Shown piece after piece: positions 44,924-48,220 of a stretch of DNA of 48,220 bases. The stretch's first letter is position 1, and every line of letters starts with the position of its first letter. This DNA is from Pelagibius sp. (GTDB lineage: Bacteria; Pseudomonadota; Alphaproteobacteria; Kiloniellales; Kiloniellaceae). The notes below the pieces were generated by a model. It did not search any database. It saw only the letters and a program-made list of their open reading frames with translations, and was not told the DNA's origin. The position numbers were made by a program, and so were the translations under genes. The stretch spans positions 1-48,220 of the forward strand of contig NZ_JANQKD010000107.1 in NCBI RefSeq assembly GCF_028281305.1, in the 5' to 3' direction.

Positions 44924-45014
44924 AAAAACGCAGAAGGGCCATATTTGCGCTGCGCTGCAGCGGACGTGACGCTCGCACGAGCCCGAAGGGACGCCGCAAC
45001 GCCTCCGCACCACA

Positions 45015-45034
45015 CCCGTAAGGGCCCGTAAGGG
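45015..45034 (+). repeat. 2 x 10-bp tandem repeat in the binding-protein leader
   Basis: CCCGTAAGGG occurs twice in direct succession (45015-45024, 45025-45034); each copy contains an AAGGG. The true ribosome site GAGGGAG lies nearer the start at about 45044. An ATG just after the repeat (45036) opens an 8-codon frame whose TGA overlaps the binding-protein ATG. Confidence 0.85.
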
Positions 45035-45058
45035 AATGCAACAGAGGGAGAATCCGCG

Positions 45059-46294
45059 ATGAAACGACTTGCAACGGCGATGCTGGCCGGGGCCGTCCTG
45101 TTCAGCACTGCCTCAACCCAGGCCGAGACGCTCGTCATCGCCGGCCGCGACGGCAGCTACGGAGAGGCCTTGAAGCTGGCCGTCGAGATGTACGAGGCAA
45201 AAAACCCGGGGCTTGAGACCGAAAGGCTGGAACTGCCCGGCGGTGGCCTCCTGGAAAAAGTCACCATCGCCATGCGCGAGAAGGCCGGCGCCTACGATGT
45301 GATCATGCTCGACGACCCCTGGGCGGTGGAGTTCATGGCCAACGGCTGGCTGGCCGATCTCGACAAGCTCGGCGGCGGCGTCGACGAGGACTTCGTGAAG
45401 CCGGCCCGCGACGTCTCGCGGTATCCCGTCGGCAGCGGGCCCTTCTATGCAGTGCCCTTCGTCGGCAACGTCGAGCTCTTCGCCTACCGCAAGGACCTTT
45501 TCGAGAAGCATGGTCTCGAGCGTCCGCAAAGCTGGACCGACGTGCTGGAGGCCGCACGGACGATCAACAAGGCCGAGGACGGCGTCTCCGGTGCCGTGTT
45601 CCGCGGCAAGAAGGCCAACCCCATCGTCACCGGCTTCCTGCCCATCCTCTGGGCCCACGGCGCCCGCGTGGTCGGCACCGACGGCAAGGCGCATCTGGAC
45701 AGCGACGCCGCGCTGGAGGCACTGGAGCTCTTCCTGGCCCTCAGGGACTACGCCCCCAAGGGCATCGAGACCTACAACTCGACGGAGGTGCGCGACGCCC
45801 TGATGCAGGGGACCACCGCCATGACCATCGAGCTCTGGCCCTCCTGGGCGCCCTCGCTCGACGATCCGGCGAAGTCCAAGGTTCCCGGCAAGATCGAGAT
45901 CATGGCCGCGCCGGGCCAGGTCCAGGGGCCGGCGCCGATGCTGGGGTCCTGGCTGCTGGCGGTGCCGGCGGGCGCCAAGAACCCTGAGCGCGCCCGCGAC
46001 TTCATCGACTTCCTCACCTCGCCGGAGATGCAGAAGACCCTGGCCTTGGAAGTTGGCATCCCGCCGACCCGCGCCAGCGTCTACAAGGACGCCGAGGTGA
46101 TCGACCGCTACCGCTGGTACCCGGCCCAGGTCGAGGCCCTGCAGAACGCCCAGCCACGCCCGCGCATCACCCAGTGGAGCCGGGTCGAGGCCATTCTGGG
46201 CGACTACCTGCAGCTCGCCCTGATCGGCGAGATGACACCCGAAGATGCCCTGGAGGAAGCCAACGGCAAGATCGCCCGCGCGCTCACGCGTTAG
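45059..46294 (+). CDS. ABC transporter substrate-binding protein (sugar type)
   Basis: A periplasmic solute-binding protein of family 1, 411 aa. The signal peptide MKRLATAMLAGAVLFSTAS is cleaved near AQA. Typical segments are YDVIMLDDPWAVEFMANGWL, WTDVLEAARTIN, FLPILWAHGARVVGTDG, GTTAMTIELWPSWAP and FIDFLTSPEMQK. ATG 45059 is preceded by GAGGGAG. It is the first gene of the operon with the two permeases; a hairpin follows its stop, which in such operons often keeps the binding-protein message more abundant. The sugar is unknown. Confidence 0.92.
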   Translation: MKRLATAMLAGAVLFSTASTQAETLVIAGRDGSYGEALKLAVEMYEAKNPGLETERLELPGGGLLEKVTIAMREKAGAYDVIMLDDPWAVEFMANGWLADLDKLGGGVDEDFVKPARDVSRYPVGSGPFYAVPFVGNVELFAYRKDLFEKHGLERPQSWTDVLEAARTINKAEDGVSGAVFRGKKANPIVTGFLPILWAHGARVVGTDGKAHLDSDAALEALELFLALRDYAPKGIETYNSTEVRDALMQGTTAMTIELWPSWAPSLDDPAKSKVPGKIEIMAAPGQVQGPAPMLGSWLLAVPAGAKNPERARDFIDFLTSPEMQKTLALEVGIPPTRASVYKDAEVIDRYRWYPAQVEALQNAQPRPRITQWSRVEAILGDYLQLALIGEMTPEDALEEANGKIARALTR

Positions 46295-46306
46295 GCTTCC
46301 GGCCTT

Positions 46307-46340
46307 ACGGGGAGAGGTGGGGCACACTCCCTCTCCCCGT
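46307..46340 (+). other. hairpin between binding-protein and permease genes
   Basis: A perfect 11-bp stem, ACGGGGAGAGG / CCTCTCCCCGT, with a 12-base loop, starting 12 nt after the binding-protein stop and followed by TCTTCTT. The stem matches the general look of CTCTCCCCG-type palindromic intergenic elements. It is a likely 3' stabiliser or partial terminator between unequally needed genes. Confidence 0.65.
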
Positions 46341-46465
46341 TCTTCTTGCGCCGGTCCTTCTTGTGCTGGCCTTCCTGCGCCCGCATTCTCGGCGTTGCGG
46401 GTCCCTCCCGCTTCGACGGTAGCCAGAAGCAGCACGCACGGGAAAGAGCCGGAAGGCGACAGAAC

Positions 46466-47338
46466 ATGCCAGGCCCCCGCTACACTTCTCTCCTGCTACT
46501 GGCGCCGGCCATCGCGCTCTTCGCGCTGCTGACCCTCTATCCGCTCGGCCGCGGACTCCTGCTGTCCTTCTTCGTCACCGACTATGGCCTCGAAGGCGCG
46601 CTCTTCGTCGGCAGCGAGAACTACCGGGAACTCCTGGGCGACCGCTTCTTCCGCCGCGCGACCTGGAACACCGTCGTCTTCACGCTGCTGGCCACCGTCA
46701 GCGAGGTCGGCCTCGGGCTGATGCTGGCCCTAATGATGAACCGCAGTTTTCCCGGCCGGCGCTTCGTCATCCCGGCCCTGGTGGCGCCCTTCGTGCTCTC
46801 GACCATGGTGGTGACCGCCATCTGGAGCGCATGGTTCCACTATGACTTCGGCTTCCTGAACAACCTTCTGCGCGCCGCTGCCCTGCCGCCGGTGGAATGG
46901 CTCTCCGACCCCGACCTGGCGATGCTCTCGCTGGTGCTGGTCGACCTCTGGCAGACCGCGCCCTTTGCCTTTCTGATCCTGCTGGCCGGCCTGCAGGCCG
47001 TGCCGCCGGAGGTCTACGAGGCGGCACGCATCGACGGCGCCTCGCCGCGCCAGATCCTGCTCACCATCACCCTGCCGCTGCTGACGCCGCACATCCTGCT
47101 GGCGGCGCTGCTGCGCTGCATAGACAGCTTCAAGATTTTCGACAAGGTCTACGCGCTGACCGGCGGCGGACCCGGCAACGCGACGGAAACCCTTTCGATG
47201 TATGTCTACCGGCTCGGCTTCCGCTTTTTCGATGTCGGGCTCGCCTCGGCCGCCGCCGTCATCATGGTGGTGATCGCCGGCCTGCTGGCGGCCATCTACG
47301 TCCTCAAGATCATCGGCGGCCAATCTCATGTCGGGTGA
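46466..47338 (+). CDS. ABC sugar permease 1 (MalF/UgpA-like)
   Basis: An inner-membrane permease of 290 aa with six membrane helices. The first helix is LLLLAPAIALFALLTLYPL and the coupling EAA loop is EVYEAARIDGASPRQILLTI. The C-terminal helix carries AAAVIMVVIAGLLAAIYVL. ATG 46466 has GGAAGG upstream; the frame is open to 46346 with no conserved sequence. It works with the second permease and an ATPase that is not in the window. Confidence 0.93.
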   Translation: MPGPRYTSLLLLAPAIALFALLTLYPLGRGLLLSFFVTDYGLEGALFVGSENYRELLGDRFFRRATWNTVVFTLLATVSEVGLGLMLALMMNRSFPGRRFVIPALVAPFVLSTMVVTAIWSAWFHYDFGFLNNLLRAAALPPVEWLSDPDLAMLSLVLVDLWQTAPFAFLILLAGLQAVPPEVYEAARIDGASPRQILLTITLPLLTPHILLAALLRCIDSFKIFDKVYALTGGGPGNATETLSMYVYRLGFRFFDVGLASAAAVIMVVIAGLLAAIYVLKIIGGQSHVG

Positions 47339-47356
47339 GGCTCATGTCGGGTGAGT
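47325..47356 (+). repeat. 2 x 16-bp duplication at the permease 1/permease 2 junction
   Basis: CTCATGTCGGGTGAGG (47325-47340) is followed directly by CTCATGTCGGGTGAGT (47341-47356). The first copy provides the last residues and stop of permease 1 (His-Val-Gly-stop), the second the start of permease 2 (Met-Ser-Gly-Glu). The first copy's own ATG (47328) opens a nine-codon frame that ends at the TGA of the second copy. Confidence 0.9.
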
Positions 47357-48174
47357 CACGACGCGGCGTGGGCGCCCGCACCGTCACCGCCTACGCGGTG
47401 ACCGCCATCGTCCTCTTGCCGGTGCTCTGGATGGCCGGCACCTCTGTGAAGCCGCCGATCGAGTTCGTCTCCGCCTCCGTCGACCTGATCCCCAACGCGG
47501 TCACGCTGGAGCACTACCGCGCGCTGATGGAGGACGACGTCTTCGGCAAGATCGCCAACAGCCTGATCGTCACCTTCGGGGCCACGGCTCTGGCGCTGCT
47601 GGCCGGGTTCCCGGCCGCCTACGCGCTCGCGCGCCTGAAGATGCCGCGGCGCCTGGACGTCGCCTTCCTGGTCTTCGTTCTGCTCATCAAGCTGGCCCCG
47701 CCCATCGTACTGGCGATTCCGCTCTACCAGGTGCTGCGCTCGCTGGGGCTGCTCGACACCCTGGCCGGCCTGGTGCTGGTCTATCAGGTCTATGCCCTGC
47801 CCTTTGCGATCTGGATGCTGCTGGGCTTCGTGCGCGACGTCCCCCTGAGTTACGAGGAAGCGGCGCGGATCGACGGTGCCTCGCTGATCCAGCGACTGGC
47901 CACCATCGTCGTGCCGGTCATGGCGCCGGGCCTGGCCGCGACCGCGGTCTTCGTGATGATCCTCAGCTGGAACGAGTTCGCCTACGCCCTCTTGTTCATC
48001 CAGACGCCCTCGAAGTTCACCCTGCCCACCTACATCGCCACCCTGATCACCGAGGACGAGACCTTCTGGGGGCGCCTCGCCGCCATCGGCTTCCTCGCCT
48101 CTCTGCCGATTCTGGCGATGGTCGGCCTGGTGCAGAAATGGCTGACCATGGGTTTTGCCGGCGGCCTGAAATAG
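47344..48174 (+). CDS. ABC sugar permease 2 (MalG/UgpE-like)
   Basis: An inner-membrane permease of 276 aa with six membrane helices. It starts at ATG 47344 in the second copy of a 16-bp duplication; the upstream open frame (from 46897) only overlaps permease 1. The coupling EAA loop is YEEAARIDGASLIQRLATIV, the early periplasmic loop holds TSVKPPIEFV, and MILSWNEFAYALLFIQ is the typical fifth-helix segment. Together with permease 1 it forms the channel. The window ends 46 bases after its stop, so the ATPase and any catabolic genes lie beyond. Confidence 0.93.
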   Translation: MSGESRRGVGARTVTAYAVTAIVLLPVLWMAGTSVKPPIEFVSASVDLIPNAVTLEHYRALMEDDVFGKIANSLIVTFGATALALLAGFPAAYALARLKMPRRLDVAFLVFVLLIKLAPPIVLAIPLYQVLRSLGLLDTLAGLVLVYQVYALPFAIWMLLGFVRDVPLSYEEAARIDGASLIQRLATIVVPVMAPGLAATAVFVMILSWNEFAYALLFIQTPSKFTLPTYIATLITEDETFWGRLAAIGFLASLPILAMVGLVQKWLTMGFAGGLK

Positions 48175-48220
48175 ACGCAGGGGCAGTCCCGAAACAGCCG
48201 CATGGACAGCCGGGGGCCGG

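Overview
The window is a GC-rich, gene-dense chromosomal segment of an alphaproteobacterium, most likely of the Rhodospirillales/Kiloniellales side of the class. This is inferred from three things: an NDUFA12-type complex I accessory gene followed by mlaD, a DUF2155 gene and aat beside aroQ-accB-accC; an RNase E with a large acidic insertion in its S1 domain and a C-terminal GWW tail; and the amidase/mrcA/prfB block divergent from rne. There are no tRNA or rRNA genes, IS elements, phage genes or CRISPR arrays that I can see. Most of the window is core genome.

Layout. 1-4300: a cysE fragment running off the left edge, a small alpha/beta hydrolase, anmK (cell-wall recycling) and tyrS. 4300-10950: a large AsmA/YhdP-like envelope protein divergent from glnE (nitrogen control). 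11-14.4 kb: bcp peroxiredoxin, a DUF455 ferritin-like protein, an EamA exporter and a sulfotransferase. 14.4-17.9 kb: a compact minus-strand cassette of cytochrome P450, PaaK/CapK-like adenylate-forming ligase and GNAT-like protein, the most accessory-looking part and a candidate small-molecule pathway. 17.9-27 kb: the amidase, mrcA and prfB on the minus strand, divergent from rne across a leader of about 700 nt; prfB carries the classical CTT-TGA-C programmed +1 frameshift. 27-31.3 kb: aminotransferase and a divergent gamma-glutamyltransferase-like lipoprotein, head to head with a BepA-like M48 protease.

31.4-38 kb: a DsbA-like thiol oxidoreductase, aroQ-accB-accC, aat, and a convergent minus-strand block (NDUFA12, mlaD, methyltransferase, 82-aa conserved protein, DUF2155 protein). 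38-43.7 kb: a GNAT gene, then marR-adaptor-RND efflux pump with two matching palindromic operators, one inside the marR promoter and one ahead of the pump genes. 43.8-48.2 kb: a LacI-family regulator divergent from a sugar-type ABC transporter (binding protein and two permeases; no ATPase before the window ends), with two GCAAACGTTT operators between them.

A cross-window pattern is that short direct duplications (10-19 bp period) sit at or just ahead of the translation start of six unrelated genes (tyrS, bcp, the CapK-like ligase, the DsbA-like gene, the ABC binding protein and the second permease), and in-frame 12- or 15-bp minisatellites lie inside the AsmA-like gene (two different ones) and rne. 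Translation starts were moved inward where a ribosome binding site, signal peptide or family start supported it; alternatives are stated in each entry.
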